Origin: Variovorax sp. Root411
GTDB lineage: Bacteria > Pseudomonadota > Gammaproteobacteria > Burkholderiales > Burkholderiaceae_C
NCBI RefSeq assembly: GCF_001425205.1
Contig: NZ_LMDW01000001.1
Location: 1,055,928 to 1,119,927 of the forward strand
Length of the DNA stretch: 64,000 bases
Reading direction: 5' to 3'
A model generated the notes under the pieces. The model was given only the letters and a program-made list of their open reading frames with translations, did no database searches and was not told the DNA's origin. A program made the position numbers and the translations under genes. This document shows, piece after piece, positions 33,467-46,480 of this stretch; positions within the stretch are counted from its first letter, which is position 1, and every line of letters starts with the position of its first letter.

Positions 33467-33826
33467 ATGAATCTCGACTCCTACCTCCCCGTCCTTTTGT
33501 TCATTCTGGTCGGAGTCGGCGTAGGCGTCGCCCCTCAGGTCATCGGATACATCCTCGGCCCGAACAGGCCCGACGCCGCGAAGAACGCTCCCTACGAGTG
33601 TGGCTTCGAAGCCTTCGAGGACGCACGCATGAAGTTCGACGTGCGCTACTACCTCGTCGCGATTCTCTTCATCCTGTTCGATCTCGAAATTGCCTTTCTC
33701 TTCCCTTGGGCCATTGCGCTCAAGGAGATCGGCGCTGTCGGCTTCTGGGCCATGATGATCTTCCTCGCCATCCTCGTCGTGGGCTTCGCCTACGAGTGGA
33801 AAAAGGGCGCGCTCGACTGGGAATGA
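33467..33826 (+). CDS. nuoA: NADH-quinone oxidoreductase subunit A
   Basis: This 119-residue membrane subunit of complex I has three hydrophobic helices. The conserved loop [15 protein letters not shown] bears the quinone-site Cys between helices 1 and 2. It is the first gene of the nuoA-N operon, where all fourteen subunits are separate genes in standard order. The ATG at 33467 ([12 protein letters not shown]) is chosen over an in-frame upstream start at 33437. Confidence 0.97.
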   Translation: MNLDSYLPVLLFILVGVGVGVAPQVIGYILGPNRPDAAKNAPYECGFEAFEDARMKFDVRYYLVAILFILFDLEIAFLFPWAIALKEIGAVGFWAMMIFLAILVVGFAYEWKKGALDWE

Positions 33827-33841
33827 CAAGGAAAGCACACG

Positions 33842-34321
33842 ATGGCCATTGAAGGCGTTCTCAAAGAAGGTTTTGTCACCACCACCTACGACTCGGTGGT
33901 GAACTGGGCGAAGACCGGATCTCTCTGGCCGATGACGTTCGGCCTCGCATGCTGTGCGGTCGAAATGATGCACGCGGGTGCTGCCCGCTACGACATCGAT
34001 CGTTTCGGCATGCTGTTTCGTCCGAGCCCGCGCCAGTCCGATCTGATGATCGTGGCCGGCACGCTGTGCAACAAGATGGCGCCGGCGCTGCGCAAGGTCT
34101 ACGACCAGATGCCCGAGCCGCGCTGGGTGCTGTCGATGGGTTCGTGCGCGAATGGCGGTGGCTACTACCACTACAGCTATTCGGTCGTGCGCGGCTGCGA
34201 CCGCATCGTGCCCGTCGATGTGTACGTTCCGGGTTGCCCGCCCACCGCCGAAGCATTGCTCTACGGCGTGATCCAGTTGCAGCAGAAGATTCGCCGCACC
34301 AACACCATTGCCCGCGCCTGA
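33842..34321 (+). CDS. nuoB: NADH-quinone oxidoreductase subunit B
   Basis: This 159-residue peripheral-arm subunit carries cluster N2, the last Fe-S centre before quinone. Cluster cysteines are visible in ACCAVEMM (adjacent CC), [10 protein letters not shown] and [10 protein letters not shown]. It begins 15 bases after nuoA. Confidence 0.98.
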   Translation: MAIEGVLKEGFVTTTYDSVVNWAKTGSLWPMTFGLACCAVEMMHAGAARYDIDRFGMLFRPSPRQSDLMIVAGTLCNKMAPALRKVYDQMPEPRWVLSMGSCANGGGYYHYSYSVVRGCDRIVPVDVYVPGCPPTAEALLYGVIQLQQKIRRTNTIARA

Positions 34322-34334
34322 GGGATTGCCGACG

Positions 34335-34946
34335 ATGACTGACTTTGCAATTTCGCCGGAGGTGCTGCGCGCCACCATCGCCGAGACGCTCGGCGCCAAG
34401 GCCAGGAGCGTGACGCTCGCACTGGGCGAGGTGACCGTGGTGGTGAGTGCCGTTGATTACATCGACGCTGCCACGCTGCTGCGCGACGCGCCCGGCTGCC
34501 GCTTCGAACAATTGATCGATCTTTGCGGCATGGACTACTCCGACTACCGCGAAGGCGAGTGGCAGGGCGAGCGCTATTGCGTCGTCACGCACCTGCTGTC
34601 GGTGAGCCTCAACCAGCGCGTGCGCCTCAAGGTGTTTGCGCCGAGCGAAGACCTGCCGGTGGTCGATTCGCTGCAGCCCGTCTGGAGCGCCGCCACCTGG
34701 TTCGAGCGCGAAGCCTTCGACCTGTACGGCATCGTGTTCGACGGCCACGACGACCTGCGCCGCATCCTGACCGACTACGGCTTCATCGGCCATCCGTTCC
34801 GCAAGGACTTCCCGGTGTCCGGATACGTCGAGATGCGTTACGACGAAGAACAGAAGCGCGTGGTCTACCAGCCGGTATCGATCGAGCCGCGCGAAATCAC
34901 CCCGCGCGTGATCCGCGAAGACAACTACGGCGGCGGTTTGCACTGA
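34335..34946 (+). CDS. nuoC: NADH-quinone oxidoreductase subunit C
   Basis: This 203-residue 30-kDa-type subunit of the connecting fragment has the family signature ERExxDLYGI ([20 protein letters not shown]) and the end [18 protein letters not shown]. It is not fused to nuoD, which starts one base after its stop codon. The ATG at 34335 is used. Confidence 0.97.
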   Translation: MTDFAISPEVLRATIAETLGAKARSVTLALGEVTVVVSAVDYIDAATLLRDAPGCRFEQLIDLCGMDYSDYREGEWQGERYCVVTHLLSVSLNQRVRLKVFAPSEDLPVVDSLQPVWSAATWFEREAFDLYGIVFDGHDDLRRILTDYGFIGHPFRKDFPVSGYVEMRYDEEQKRVVYQPVSIEPREITPRVIREDNYGGGLH

Positions 34947-34947
34947 T

Positions 34948-36201
34948 ATGGCCGAAATCAAGAACTACACACTCAACTTCGGTCCCCAGCATCCCGCGGC
35001 ACACGGCGTGCTGCGCCTGGTGCTCGAGCTCGACGGCGAAGTGATCCAGCGCGCCGACCCGCACATCGGCCTGCTGCATCGCGCGACCGAGAAGCTCGCC
35101 GAATCGCGCACTTTCATCCAGTCGCTGCCCTACATGGACCGCCTCGACTACGTGTCGATGATGTCCAACGAGCACGCCTATTGCCTCGCCATCGAGCGGA
35201 TGATGGGTCTCGATGTGCCGATCCGCGCGCAGTACATCCGCGTGATGTTCGCCGAGATCACCCGGCTGCTGAACCACCTGCTGTGGCTCGGCGCGCACGG
35301 CCTTGATTGCGGTGCGATGAACATGCTCATCTACTGCTTCCGCGAGCGTGAAGACCTGTTCGACATGTACGAGGCCGTGTCCGGCGCGCGCATGCATGCG
35401 GCGTACTTCCGTCCGGGCGGCGTCTACCGCGACCTGCCGGACGCGATGCCGCAGTACAAGGTCAGCAAGATCAAGAACGCGAAGGCCATCGAGCGCCTGA
35501 ACGAAGATCGCCAAGGGTCGCTGCTCGACTTCGTCGACGCCTTCTGCAAGCGCTTCCCGAAGATGGTCGACGAGTACGAGACGCTGCTCACCGACAACCG
35601 CATCTGGAAGCAGCGCACCGTGGGCATCGGCGTGGTCACGCCGGAGCGCGCGCTGAATCTGGGTTTCACCGGCCCCATGCTGCGCGGCTCGGGCATCGAA
35701 TGGGACCTGCGCAAGAAGCAGCCCTACGACGTCTACAGCGAGATGCAGTTCGACGTGCCCGTCGGCAAGACCGGCGACTGCTACGACCGCTACCTGGTTC
35801 GCGTCGAAGAGATGCGCCAGGCCAACAAGATCATCCAGCAGTGCTCGGCCTGGCTGCGCGCCAACCCCGGCCCGGTGATCACCGACAACCACAAGGTCGC
35901 CGCGCCCGCGCGCGAATCGATGAAGGCGAACATGGAGGAGCTGATCCACCATTTCAAGCTCTTCACCGAAGGCTTCCATGTGCCCGAAGGCGAAGCGTAT
36001 GCCGCCGTCGAGCATCCGAAGGGCGAATTCGGCATCTATCTCGTGAGCGACGGCGCCAACAAGCCGTACCGCCTGAAGATCCGCGCCCCTGGTTTCCCGC
36101 ACCTCGCCGCCCTCGACGAAATGTCGCGCGGTCACATGATCGCCGACGCTGTCGCGGTGATCGGCACGATGGACATCGTGTTCGGCGAAATCGACAGGTG
36201 A
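34948..36201 (+). CDS. nuoD: NADH-quinone oxidoreductase subunit D
   Basis: This 417-residue 49-kDa-type subunit forms the quinone pocket with NuoB. It has [35 protein letters not shown] and [11 protein letters not shown] at the N-terminus, and ends in [10 protein letters not shown] as usual for the family. It is one base from nuoC and ten bases from nuoE. Confidence 0.98.
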   Translation: MAEIKNYTLNFGPQHPAAHGVLRLVLELDGEVIQRADPHIGLLHRATEKLAESRTFIQSLPYMDRLDYVSMMSNEHAYCLAIERMMGLDVPIRAQYIRVMFAEITRLLNHLLWLGAHGLDCGAMNMLIYCFREREDLFDMYEAVSGARMHAAYFRPGGVYRDLPDAMPQYKVSKIKNAKAIERLNEDRQGSLLDFVDAFCKRFPKMVDEYETLLTDNRIWKQRTVGIGVVTPERALNLGFTGPMLRGSGIEWDLRKKQPYDVYSEMQFDVPVGKTGDCYDRYLVRVEEMRQANKIIQQCSAWLRANPGPVITDNHKVAAPARESMKANMEELIHHFKLFTEGFHVPEGEAYAAVEHPKGEFGIYLVSDGANKPYRLKIRAPGFPHLAALDEMSRGHMIADAVAVIGTMDIVFGEIDR

Positions 36202-36211
36202 GAAAGAGCGA

Positions 36212-36756
36212 ATGACTTCCTCGACCCACCATGACACGGCGCCCTCGGCGCCTTCTGCTCCTCTGAAGCCAGTGATCCTCGAGCGCTTTGCGCGCGAGGT
36301 GGCCAAGTACCCCGAAGCAGGCAAGCAATCCGCCGTGATGGCCTGCCTCGCCATCGTCCAGCAGGACGAGGGCTACGTCAGCCTGCAGCGCGAACGCGAG
36401 ATTGCCGAGTACCTCGGCATGGCGCCCATCGCCGTGCATGAAGTGACGACCTTCTACAACATGTACAACCAGCATCCGGTGGGCAAGTTCAAGCTCAACG
36501 TGTGCACCAACCTGCCGTGCCAGCTGCGTGACGGCGTGACCGCGCTCGTGCACCTCGAGAAGAGGCTCGGCATCAAGATGGGCGAGACCACGGCCGACGG
36601 CGTGTTCACGCTGCAGCAGAGCGAGTGCCTGGGCGCCTGTGCCGATTCGCCCGTGATGCTGGTCAACGACCGCACCATGTGCAGCTTCATGAGCAACGAC
36701 AAGCTCGACCAGCTCATCGAGGGCCTGCGTGGCTCCGTCAAAGGGGAGGCCGCCTG

Positions 36757-36757
<1 letters not shown>
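36212..36757 (+). CDS. nuoE: NADH-quinone oxidoreductase subunit E
   Basis: This 181-residue 24-kDa-type subunit of the NADH module has a thioredoxin-like [2Fe-2S] domain with ligands C98, C103, C139 and C143 (VCTNLPC; ECLGAC). The N-terminal 18 residues are low-complexity Ser/Thr/Pro. Its TGA overlaps the ATG of nuoF by one base (TGATG). Confidence 0.97.
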
Positions 36758-38097
<1,340 letters not shown>

Positions 38098-38117
38098 GCG
38101 CGAGAAGAAACATACTC

Positions 38118-40289
38118 ATGATCGAAATCGAACTCGACGGCAAGAAGGTCGAAGTGACCGAAGGCAGCATGGTGATGCATGCGGCCGACAAGGCGGGCAC
38201 GTACATCCCGCACTTCTGCTATCACAAGAAACTCAGCATCGCGGCCAACTGCCGCATGTGCCTGGTCGACGTGGAAAAAGCGCCCAAGCCGATGCCGGCC
38301 TGCGCCACGCCCGTCACGCAGGGCATGATCGTTCGCACCAAGAGCGAAAAGGCCATCAAGGCGCAGCAGTCGGTCATGGAGTTCCTCCTGATCAACCACC
38401 CGCTGGATTGCCCGATCTGCGACCAGGGCGGCGAATGCCAGCTGCAGGACCTGGCCGTAGGCTACGGCGCTTCTTCCTCGCGCTACGAAGAAGAAAAGCG
38501 TGTCGTGTTCCACAAGGACGTCGGCCCGCTGATCAGCATGGAGGAAATGAGTCGCTGCATCCACTGCACGCGCTGCGTCCGTTTCGGCCAGGAAGTGGCC
38601 GGCGTGATGGAGCTCGGCATGTCGCACCGCGGCGAGCATTCCGAAATCGAAACCTTCCTCGGCGACTCGGTCGACTCCGAACTGTCGGGCAACATGATCG
38701 ACATCTGCCCGGTGGGCGCGCTCACGAGCAAGCCGTTCCGCTACAGCGCCCGCACCTGGGAGCTGTCGCGCCGCAAGTCGGTGAGCCCGCACGATTCCAC
38801 CGGTGCCAACCTGATCGTCCAGGTCAAGAACAACCGCGTGATGCGCGTGGTGCCGCTCGAGAACGAAGACGTCAACGAATGCTGGATCGCCGACCGCGAC
38901 CGCTTCTCGTACGAAGCGCTCAACGGCCCGGAACGCCTGACGCAGCCCATGCTGAAGCAGGGCGGCCAATGGCAGCAGGTCGACTGGCAGACGGCGCTCG
39001 AATACGTCGCCAACGGCCTCAAGCAGATCAAGGCCGACCACGGTGGGCAGAGCATCGGCACGCTGGTCAGCCCGCACAGCACGCTCGAAGAGCTGCAACT
39101 TGCCGCCATGCTCACGCGTGAACTCGGCAGCGACAACATCGACTACCGCCTGCGCAACGCCGAGTTCACGGCGTTCGAGGGCGTGCGCTGGCTCGGCACC
39201 TCGATCGCTTCGCTCACGCAAGTGCAGCGCGCTCTGGTCGTCGGTTCGAACCTGCGCAAGGAACATCCGCTGTTCGCGCAGCGCATCCGCCAGGCCGTGC
39301 GCAAGGGCGCCGCGCTGTCGGTGATCACCTCGGCAAGCCTGATGGCCGCACGCGACGCCTGGGCCATCGACGTGGCGCAATCGTCCATCGTCGAAGCCGA
39401 CCAGTGGGTCGAAGCGCTGGCCGCCGTGGCCGCTGCCATCGGTGAAACCAACGGTGCAGCCGCGCCGCTGGCACCGAAGAACGCACCGGATGCCGCCGCC
39501 AAGGCCATCGCAGCTTCGCTGCTGAGCGGCGAGCGCAAGGCCGTGCTGCTCGGCAACGCCGCCGCCCACCATGCCCAAGCCAGCAGCCTGCTGGCCCTGG
39601 CGAACTGGATCGGCGCGCAAACCGGCGCCACCGTCGGCTACCTGACCGAAGCTGCCAACACCGTGGGCGCGCAGATCGTCGGCGCGTTCCCGAAGAACGG
39701 CGGCCTCGATGCCGGCCGCATGCTCGCCGCAGGCTCCGGCCTGAAGGCCGTGATGCTGCTGAACACCGAGCCGGTGTTCGACTCGGCCGCCGGCGCCGCC
39801 GCTGCCGATGTCATCGGCAATGCGCAGATGGTCATCACGCTGAGCCCCTTCAAGGCCAACCTGGCGTTCAGCGACGTGCTGCTACCGATCGCTCCGTTCA
39901 GCGAAACCCCCGGTACCTTCGTCAATGCCGAAGGCCGCCTGCAGGGCTTCCATGCCGTCGTGAAGCCGCAAGGCGAAGCGCGCCCGGCGTGGAAGGTGCT
40001 GCGCGTGCTGGCCAACCTGCTGGGCCTGCCTGGCTTCTCGTTCGAGTCGACCGCCGAGGTGCTGGCCACCATCGGTGACAAGGGCGCGGTGCCCGCGAAT
40101 GCGCTGAGCAATGCGACGTCCGCGAAGGCCGTCGCCTCCAGCGGGGCGGCTGTCGCACCCGTGGTCGCGAGCATCTACCAGCTCGACTCGATCGTGCGCC
40201 GCGCACCGTCGCTGCAGCTGACCGCCGACGCACGTGATGCATCGGCCGCACCCGCCACACCGGCACGGGCCGAGGAGGCACTGGCATGA
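38118..40289 (+). CDS. nuoG: NADH-quinone oxidoreductase subunit G
   Basis: This 723-residue Fe-S subunit has an N-terminal [2Fe-2S] ferredoxin domain ([15 protein letters not shown]) and a His-coordinated cluster region ([15 protein letters not shown]). A [4Fe-4S] set follows ([11 protein letters not shown] with CPVGAL), then a molybdopterin-oxidoreductase-like domain. The C-terminus ends in an Ala-rich tail. The nuoH ATG overlaps its stop (ATGA). Confidence 0.97.
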   Translation: MIEIELDGKKVEVTEGSMVMHAADKAGTYIPHFCYHKKLSIAANCRMCLVDVEKAPKPMPACATPVTQGMIVRTKSEKAIKAQQSVMEFLLINHPLDCPICDQGGECQLQDLAVGYGASSSRYEEEKRVVFHKDVGPLISMEEMSRCIHCTRCVRFGQEVAGVMELGMSHRGEHSEIETFLGDSVDSELSGNMIDICPVGALTSKPFRYSARTWELSRRKSVSPHDSTGANLIVQVKNNRVMRVVPLENEDVNECWIADRDRFSYEALNGPERLTQPMLKQGGQWQQVDWQTALEYVANGLKQIKADHGGQSIGTLVSPHSTLEELQLAAMLTRELGSDNIDYRLRNAEFTAFEGVRWLGTSIASLTQVQRALVVGSNLRKEHPLFAQRIRQAVRKGAALSVITSASLMAARDAWAIDVAQSSIVEADQWVEALAAVAAAIGETNGAAAPLAPKNAPDAAAKAIAASLLSGERKAVLLGNAAAHHAQASSLLALANWIGAQTGATVGYLTEAANTVGAQIVGAFPKNGGLDAGRMLAAGSGLKAVMLLNTEPVFDSAAGAAAADVIGNAQMVITLSPFKANLAFSDVLLPIAPFSETPGTFVNAEGRLQGFHAVVKPQGEARPAWKVLRVLANLLGLPGFSFESTAEVLATIGDKGAVPANALSNATSAKAVASSGAAVAPVVASIYQLDSIVRRAPSLQLTADARDASAAPATPARAEEALA

Positions 40290-41362
40290 TCGACGCAATT
40301 CATGGCTTCGGCCAGGGGCTGGTCGCCGCAGGCTGGTGGACCGCCGTGGTCTGGCCCGTGATCTGGACGCTGATCAAGATCATCGTGGTCGTCCTCCCGC
40401 TGATGGGGGCCGTGGCGTACCTCACGCTGTGGGAACGCAAGGCCATCGGCTTCACGCAGATTCGCATCGGCCCGAACCGCACCGGACCGCTGGGCCTGCT
40501 CCAGCCGATCGCCGATGCGCTCAAGTTGATGACCAAGGAAATCATTCTTCCGACGGTCGCCAACAAAGGCCTGTTCCTGCTGGGCCCGGTCATGACCATC
40601 ATGCCGGCGCTCGCCGCATGGGCCGTGATTCCCTTCGGTCCCGACGTGGCGCTGGCCAACATCAACGCCGGCCTGCTGTTCGTGATGGCCATCACTTCGC
40701 TCGAGGTGTACGGCGTGATCATCGCCGGCTGGGCCTCGAACTCGAAGTACGCCTTCCTGGGCGCGCTGCGCGCCTCGGCGCAGATGGTGAGCTACGAAAT
40801 CGCGATGGGCTTCTGCTTCGTCGTGGTGCTGATGGTCACCGGCAGTCTGAACATGAGCGAGATCGTGAACGTTCAGGGCAAGGGCATGTTCGCCAACATG
40901 GGCGTCGGCTTCCTGTCGTGGAACTGGCTGCCGCTGCTGCCGATCTTCGTCGTCTACTTCATCTCGGGCCTCGCCGAAACCAACCGCCACCCGTTCGACG
41001 TGGTGGAAGGCGAGTCCGAAATCGTGGCCGGCCACATGATCGAGTACTCGGGCATGAGCTTCGCGATGTTCTTCCTGGCCGAGTACGCCAACATGTGGCT
41101 CGTCTCGATCCTGTGCGTGGTGCTGTTCCTCGGCGGATGGCTGCCGCCGTTCGAGTTCCTGAGCTTCATTCCCGGCTGGATCTGGCTGGGCGCCAAGACC
41201 TTCTGCGTGGTCACCATGTTCCTGTGGGTGCGCTCGACGTTCCCGCGCTTCCGCTATGACCAGATCATGCGTCTGGGCTGGAAGATCTTCATTCCGGTCA
41301 CTCTTGTGTGGCTGGTCGTGGTCGGTGGCTGGATGCAGACGCCGTTCAACATCTGGAAATAA
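40286..41362 (+). CDS. nuoH: NADH-quinone oxidoreductase subunit H
   Basis: This 358-residue membrane subunit connects the quinone site to the proton channels. It has about eight helices, with the family motifs [22 protein letters not shown] and [20 protein letters not shown]. It overlaps nuoG by four bases. Confidence 0.97.
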   Translation: MIDAIHGFGQGLVAAGWWTAVVWPVIWTLIKIIVVVLPLMGAVAYLTLWERKAIGFTQIRIGPNRTGPLGLLQPIADALKLMTKEIILPTVANKGLFLLGPVMTIMPALAAWAVIPFGPDVALANINAGLLFVMAITSLEVYGVIIAGWASNSKYAFLGALRASAQMVSYEIAMGFCFVVVLMVTGSLNMSEIVNVQGKGMFANMGVGFLSWNWLPLLPIFVVYFISGLAETNRHPFDVVEGESEIVAGHMIEYSGMSFAMFFLAEYANMWLVSILCVVLFLGGWLPPFEFLSFIPGWIWLGAKTFCVVTMFLWVRSTFPRFRYDQIMRLGWKIFIPVTLVWLVVVGGWMQTPFNIWK

Positions 41363-41379
41363 CAGGAAGCGCCAACATC

Positions 41380-41925
41380 ATGACTGCTTCGCACACCGCC
41401 GGCGCGCTGGCGCGCCCTTCCAAGCTCGCGTCTGCGCCTTTTTCGCTCAAGGACTTCCTGGGCAGCTTCATGCTGTTCGAGTTGTTCAAGGGCCTGGCCA
41501 TCACCGGCAAGTACGCCTTCGCCCGCAAGATCACGGTTCAGTTCCCCGAAGAGAAGACGCCGCTGTCGCCGCGCTTCCGCGGCCTGCACGCGCTGCGCCG
41601 CTATGAGAACGGCGAAGAGCGCTGCATCGCCTGCAAGCTCTGCGAAGCCGTCTGCCCGGCGCTGGCCATCACCATCGAATCGGATGTGCGCGACGACGGT
41701 TCGCGCCGCACCACGCGCTATGACATCGACCTGACCAAGTGCATCTTCTGCGGCTTCTGCGAGGAAAGCTGCCCGGTCGACTCGATCGTCGAGACGCACA
41801 TCTTCGAATACCACGGCGAAAAGCGCGGTGACCTGTACTTCACCAAGGACATGCTGCTGGCCGTGGGCGACCGCTACGAAAAAGAAATTGCAGCGAACAA
41901 GGCGGCCGACGCCAAGTACCGCTGA
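41380..41925 (+). CDS. nuoI: NADH-quinone oxidoreductase subunit I
   Basis: This 181-residue subunit carries two [4Fe-4S] clusters (N6a/b). The cysteine sets [12 protein letters not shown] and [12 protein letters not shown] are both complete. The ATG at 41380 lies 17 bases after nuoH; an in-frame start further upstream lies inside nuoH and is unlikely. Confidence 0.98.
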   Translation: MTASHTAGALARPSKLASAPFSLKDFLGSFMLFELFKGLAITGKYAFARKITVQFPEEKTPLSPRFRGLHALRRYENGEERCIACKLCEAVCPALAITIESDVRDDGSRRTTRYDIDLTKCIFCGFCEESCPVDSIVETHIFEYHGEKRGDLYFTKDMLLAVGDRYEKEIAANKAADAKYR

Positions 41926-41954
41926 TCCGACCAGCCCGAACCCATTCGAATTCC

Positions 41955-42608
41955 ATGGACGTCAAGACCGGTCTGTTCTATCTGTTTGCCGTGGTGCTGC
42001 TGTTCGCAGCGTTCCGCGTCATCACCGCCCGCAACCCTGTGTACGCCGCGCTGTATCTGGTGCTGGCCTTCTTCCAGGCATCGGCCATCTGGCTGCTGCT
42101 GCGCGCCGAGTTCCTCGCGATCTCGCTGGTGCTGGTGTATGTCGGCGCCGTGATGGTGCTGTTCCTGTTCGTCGTGATGATGCTGGACATCAACGTCGAC
42201 GGTTTGCGGGAGGGCTTCTGGAAGCACTTCCCGCTGGCCGCCGGTGTCGGCGCACTCATCGCGCTCGAAATGGCGGCCGTGCTCATGGGCGGCTTCCGCC
42301 TGGGCGAGGCACCGCGTGCCACTGCCGGTGCGATGGGCCCCAACACTTCCAACACGCTCGAGCTCGGCAAGCTGCTTTACTCCGAATATCTCTACCCGCT
42401 GGAAATCGCCGCGGTCATCCTGCTGGTGGCCATCGTGGCCGCCATCGCACTGACGCTGCGCACCCGCAAGGACAGCAAGTACGTCAACCCGGCTGACCAG
42501 GTGCGCGTGAAGGCGCGCGACCGCGTGCGCATCGTGCAGATGCCGGTCACGCGTGCGGCCGAGCCTGTGGTCGAAGCTGCGGACGCTGCAAAGGAAAACA
42601 AGGCATGA
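41955..42608 (+). CDS. nuoJ: NADH-quinone oxidoreductase subunit J
   Basis: This 217-residue membrane subunit has about five helices. The family segment [20 protein letters not shown] is at residues 57-76. A charged C-terminal tail of about 45 residues follows the last helix. It overlaps nuoK by four bases (ATGA). Confidence 0.96.
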   Translation: MDVKTGLFYLFAVVLLFAAFRVITARNPVYAALYLVLAFFQASAIWLLLRAEFLAISLVLVYVGAVMVLFLFVVMMLDINVDGLREGFWKHFPLAAGVGALIALEMAAVLMGGFRLGEAPRATAGAMGPNTSNTLELGKLLYSEYLYPLEIAAVILLVAIVAAIALTLRTRKDSKYVNPADQVRVKARDRVRIVQMPVTRAAEPVVEAADAAKENKA

Positions 42609-42913
42609 CGCTCACGCTCGGACACTTCCTCTCACTCGGCGCGATGCTCTTCGCGCTGTCCGTGATCGGCATCTTCCTGAACCGCAAGAACCTCATCGTG
42701 CTGCTGATGGCCATCGAGCTGATGCTGCTCGCGGTCAACATGAACTTCGTGGCGTTCTCGCACTATCTGGGCGACATGCACGGCCAGATCTTCGTGTTCT
42801 TCATCCTGACGGTGGCCGCGGCCGAGTCTGCCATCGGCCTGGCGCTGCTGGTCCTGCTGTTCCGCAACAAGTCGAACATCAACGTCGACGAACTCAACTC
42901 ACTCAAGGGTTGA
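42605..42913 (+). CDS. nuoK: NADH-quinone oxidoreductase subunit K
   Basis: This 102-residue, three-helix, MrpC-like subunit has the conserved membrane glutamates in [21 protein letters not shown] and [17 protein letters not shown]. It starts inside the nuoJ stop codon. Confidence 0.97.
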   Translation: MTLTLGHFLSLGAMLFALSVIGIFLNRKNLIVLLMAIELMLLAVNMNFVAFSHYLGDMHGQIFVFFILTVAAAESAIGLALLVLLFRNKSNINVDELNSLKG

Positions 42914-42920
42914 ACGCAAC

Positions 42921-44951
42921 ATGAGCGCAACCCTTTCCGCATCCACCTTGCTGGCCGTGCCGCTGGCACCCCTGGCCGGCGCCGTCGTTGCCGGCTTGTT
43001 CGGCACCAAGTTCGGCGGCGATCACATCGGCCGCAAGGTCACGCATTCGCTGACCATCCTGGGCGTGCTGGTCGCCTTCATCATCTCGGCCATGACGCTC
43101 AAGAGCGTGGTGGCCGACGGCGCCCGCTTCAACGAAACCATCTACGAATGGATGACCGTTGGCGGCCTGAAGATGGAAGTCGGCTTCCTGGTCGACGGCC
43201 TCACCGCCATGATGATGTGCGTGGTGACCTTCGTGTCGCTGATGGTGCACATCTACACCATCGGCTACATGGAGGAAGACGACGGCTACAACCGCTTCTT
43301 CGCGTACATCTCGCTGTTCACCTTCTCGATGCTGATGCTCGTCATGAGCAACAACATGCTCCAGCTGTTCTTCGGCTGGGAAGCGGTGGGCCTGGTGTCG
43401 TACCTGCTGATCGGTTTCTGGTTCAACCGGCCGACTGCGATCTTCGCGAACATGAAGGCCTTCCTGGTCAACCGCGTGGGCGACTTCGGCTTCATCCTCG
43501 GCATCGGCCTTATCGCGGCCTATGCCGGCACGCTGAACTACGGCGAAGCCTTCGCCAAGGCCAACACGCTGGCCGGCATCACCTTCCCGGGCACCGAATG
43601 GATGCTCATCACGGTGATCTGCATCTGCCTGTTCATCGGCGCCATGGGCAAGAGCGCGCAGTTCCCGTTGCACGTGTGGCTGCCCGACTCGATGGAAGGC
43701 CCGACGCCCATCTCCGCGCTGATCCACGCGGCAACGATGGTGACGGCCGGCATCTTCATGGTGGCGCGCATGTCGCCGCTGTTCGAGCTGAGCGACACGG
43801 CACTGAGCTTCATCCTCGTGATCGGCGCCATCACCGCGCTGTTCATGGGCTTCCTGGGCATCATCCAGAACGACATCAAGCGCGTGGTCGCGTACTCGAC
43901 GCTCTCGCAGCTCGGCTACATGACGGTGGCGCTCGGTGCGTCGGCCTACTCGGTCGCGGTGTTCCACCTGATGACGCACGCCTTCTTCAAGGCGCTGCTG
44001 TTCCTCGGCGCCGGCTCGGTGATCATCGGCATGCACCACAACCAGGACATCCGCTGGATGGGCGGCGTGCGCAAGTACATGCCGATCACCTGGATCACCT
44101 CGCTGCTGGGTTCGCTCGCGCTGATCGGCACGCCGTTCTTCGCGGGGTTCTACTCGAAGGACAGCATCATCGAAGCGGTGCACGAAAGCCACCTGTGGGG
44201 CGCGAACTTCGCGTATTACGCGGTGCTGGCCGGTGTGTTCATCACGGCGTTCTATTCGTTCCGCATGTACTTCCTGGTCTTCCACGGCAAGGAGCGTTAC
44301 GACCAGAACCCCGATGCGCACCACCACGACGAACATGCGGAGCACGACGACGATCACGGCCACGGACACAAGCCGCACGAATCGCCCTGGGTGGTGTGGC
44401 TGCCGCTGGTGCTGCTCGCGATCCCGTCCGTGGTGATCGGCTTCATGACGATCGAGCCGGTGCTGTTCGGCGAGTTCTTCAAGAGCGCGATCTTCGTGGA
44501 CGGCAACAGGCACCACGCCATGAAGGAACTCGAAGAAGCCTTCCACGGCCCGGTGGCCATGGCCATCCACGGCCTGACGGCGCCGCCGTTCTGGCTGGCG
44601 CTGGCGGGCGTGGTCCTGTCCTGGTACATGTACATGATCAATCCGGCGCTGCCGGCCGCGATCAAGCGCGCCTTCGGCCCGATCTACCGCCTGCTCGAGA
44701 ACAAGTACTACATGGACTGGTTCAACGAGAACGTCATCGCCCGCGCCACGCGCGCGCTCGGCACCGGCCTGTGGAAGGGTGGCGACCAGGCCCTGATCGA
44801 CGGCGCCGTCGTGAACGGCTCGTGGAAGGTGGTCGGCCGGATTTCAGGCGTGGTTCGCTGGATGCAGTCCGGCTACATCTATCACTATGCCTTCGCGATG
44901 CTGCTCGGCATCTTCATCCTGATGACGTACTTCGTCTGGTTCAAACGCTGA
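42921..44951 (+). CDS. nuoL: NADH-quinone oxidoreductase subunit L
   Basis: This 676-residue antiporter-like proton-pumping subunit has the lateral helix. It has FFGWEAVGLVSYLLIGFW, PLHVWLPDSMEGPTPISALI and the lysine-bearing helices of the Mrp fold. A His/Asp/Glu-rich cytosolic loop (HHHDEHAEHDDDHGHGH, about residues 472-488) is a local feature of unknown significance. Confidence 0.97.
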   Translation: MSATLSASTLLAVPLAPLAGAVVAGLFGTKFGGDHIGRKVTHSLTILGVLVAFIISAMTLKSVVADGARFNETIYEWMTVGGLKMEVGFLVDGLTAMMMCVVTFVSLMVHIYTIGYMEEDDGYNRFFAYISLFTFSMLMLVMSNNMLQLFFGWEAVGLVSYLLIGFWFNRPTAIFANMKAFLVNRVGDFGFILGIGLIAAYAGTLNYGEAFAKANTLAGITFPGTEWMLITVICICLFIGAMGKSAQFPLHVWLPDSMEGPTPISALIHAATMVTAGIFMVARMSPLFELSDTALSFILVIGAITALFMGFLGIIQNDIKRVVAYSTLSQLGYMTVALGASAYSVAVFHLMTHAFFKALLFLGAGSVIIGMHHNQDIRWMGGVRKYMPITWITSLLGSLALIGTPFFAGFYSKDSIIEAVHESHLWGANFAYYAVLAGVFITAFYSFRMYFLVFHGKERYDQNPDAHHHDEHAEHDDDHGHGHKPHESPWVVWLPLVLLAIPSVVIGFMTIEPVLFGEFFKSAIFVDGNRHHAMKELEEAFHGPVAMAIHGLTAPPFWLALAGVVLSWYMYMINPALPAAIKRAFGPIYRLLENKYYMDWFNENVIARATRALGTGLWKGGDQALIDGAVVNGSWKVVGRISGVVRWMQSGYIYHYAFAMLLGIFILMTYFVWFKR

Positions 44952-44975
44952 GCCTAGCGCTGGAGAAAAAGAAAA

Positions 44976-46454
44976 ATGGGTTTGTTGAGCCTTGCCATCT
45001 GGGTGCCGATCGCATTCGGCGCCGCGCTGCTGGCGTTTGGCCGTGACGAGCACGCCAGAGGCGTACGCTGGGTCGCGCTCGTCGGTTCCATCGTGAGCTT
45101 CCTGGTCACGGTGCCGCTGTTCACGCGCTTCCAGAACGGTACCGCCGCGATGCAGTTCGTCGAGAAGACGGGCTGGATCTCGCGCTTCAACGTCAACTAC
45201 CACCTCGGGATCGACGGAATGTCGCTCTGGCTGGTGCTGCTGACGTCGTTCATCACGGTCGTCGTCGTGATCTCGGCCTGGGAAGTGATCACCGAGCGCG
45301 TGAACCAGTACATGGGCGCGTTCCTGATCCTGTCGGGTTTCATGATCGGCGTGTTCGCCGCGCTCGACGGCGTGCTGTTCTACGTGTTCTTCGAAGCCAC
45401 GCTGATCCCGATGTACCTGATCATCGGCATCTGGGGTGGCCCGAACAAGATCTACGCGGCGTTCAAGTTCTTCATCTACACCTTGCTCGGCTCGCTGCTG
45501 ATGCTGGTGGCGCTGATCTACCTGTACAACAAGTCGGGCGGCAGCTTCGACATCCTGAGCTGGCACAAGCTGCCGCTGGGTGCGAGCGCGCAGACATTCC
45601 TGTTCTTCGCCTTCTTCGCGGCCTTCGCGGTGAAGGTGCCGATGTGGCCGGTGCACACCTGGCTGCCCGACGTGCACGTCGAGGCGCCCACCGGCGGCTC
45701 CGCCGTGCTGGCCGCGATCATGCTGAAGCTGGGCGCCTACGGTTTCCTGCGCTTCTCGATGCCCATCGCGCCCGACGCCTCGCACGAATGGGCCTGGCTC
45801 ATGATCGCGCTATCGCTGATCGCGGTGATCTACGTGGGCCTGGTCGCGCTGGTGCAGCAGGACATGAAGAAGCTGGTGGCTTACTCGTCGGTGGCCCACA
45901 TGGGCTTCGTGACGCTCGGCTTCTTCATCTTCAACGAGCTCGGCGTGTCCGGCGGCATCGTGCAGATGATTGCGCACGGCTTCGTGTCGGGCGCCATGTT
46001 CCTGGGCATCGGCGTGCTGTACGACCGCGTGCACTCGCGCCAGATCGCCGACTACGGCGGCGTGGTCAACACCATGCCCAAGTTCGCCGCGTTTGCGCTG
46101 CTGTTCGCCATGGCCAACTGCGGCCTGCCGGGCACCGCCGGTTTCGTGGGCGAGTGGATGGTGATCCTGGGTGCCGTGAAGGCCAACTTCTGGATCGGCA
46201 TGGCGGCAGCCACCGCGCTGATCTTCGGTGCCGCCTACACCCTGTGGATGTACAAGCGCGTGTACCTCGGCCCGGTCGGCAACGACCATGTCAAGGAAGT
46301 CAGCGACATCAATGCCCGCGAGTTCCTGATGCTGGCGCTGCTGGCGATCGCCGTGCTGTGGATGGGCCTCTATCCGAAGCCTTTCACCGACGCGATGAAC
46401 GCTTCCGTGACCGAGCTTCTTCGCCACGTGGCGATTTCGAAGCTGCCCTCCTGA
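44976..46454 (+). CDS. nuoM: NADH-quinone oxidoreductase subunit M
   Basis: This 492-residue antiporter-like proton channel subunit has DGMSLWLVLLTSFIT, FFEATLIPMYLIIGIWGG, PVHTWLPDVHVEAPTGGSAV and AYSSVAHMGFVTLG. It starts 24 bases after nuoL. Confidence 0.97.
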   Translation: MGLLSLAIWVPIAFGAALLAFGRDEHARGVRWVALVGSIVSFLVTVPLFTRFQNGTAAMQFVEKTGWISRFNVNYHLGIDGMSLWLVLLTSFITVVVVISAWEVITERVNQYMGAFLILSGFMIGVFAALDGVLFYVFFEATLIPMYLIIGIWGGPNKIYAAFKFFIYTLLGSLLMLVALIYLYNKSGGSFDILSWHKLPLGASAQTFLFFAFFAAFAVKVPMWPVHTWLPDVHVEAPTGGSAVLAAIMLKLGAYGFLRFSMPIAPDASHEWAWLMIALSLIAVIYVGLVALVQQDMKKLVAYSSVAHMGFVTLGFFIFNELGVSGGIVQMIAHGFVSGAMFLGIGVLYDRVHSRQIADYGGVVNTMPKFAAFALLFAMANCGLPGTAGFVGEWMVILGAVKANFWIGMAAATALIFGAAYTLWMYKRVYLGPVGNDHVKEVSDINAREFLMLALLAIAVLWMGLYPKPFTDAMNASVTELLRHVAISKLPS

Positions 46455-46480
46455 TGCCACGCTGAAGACAAGAGAACGAG

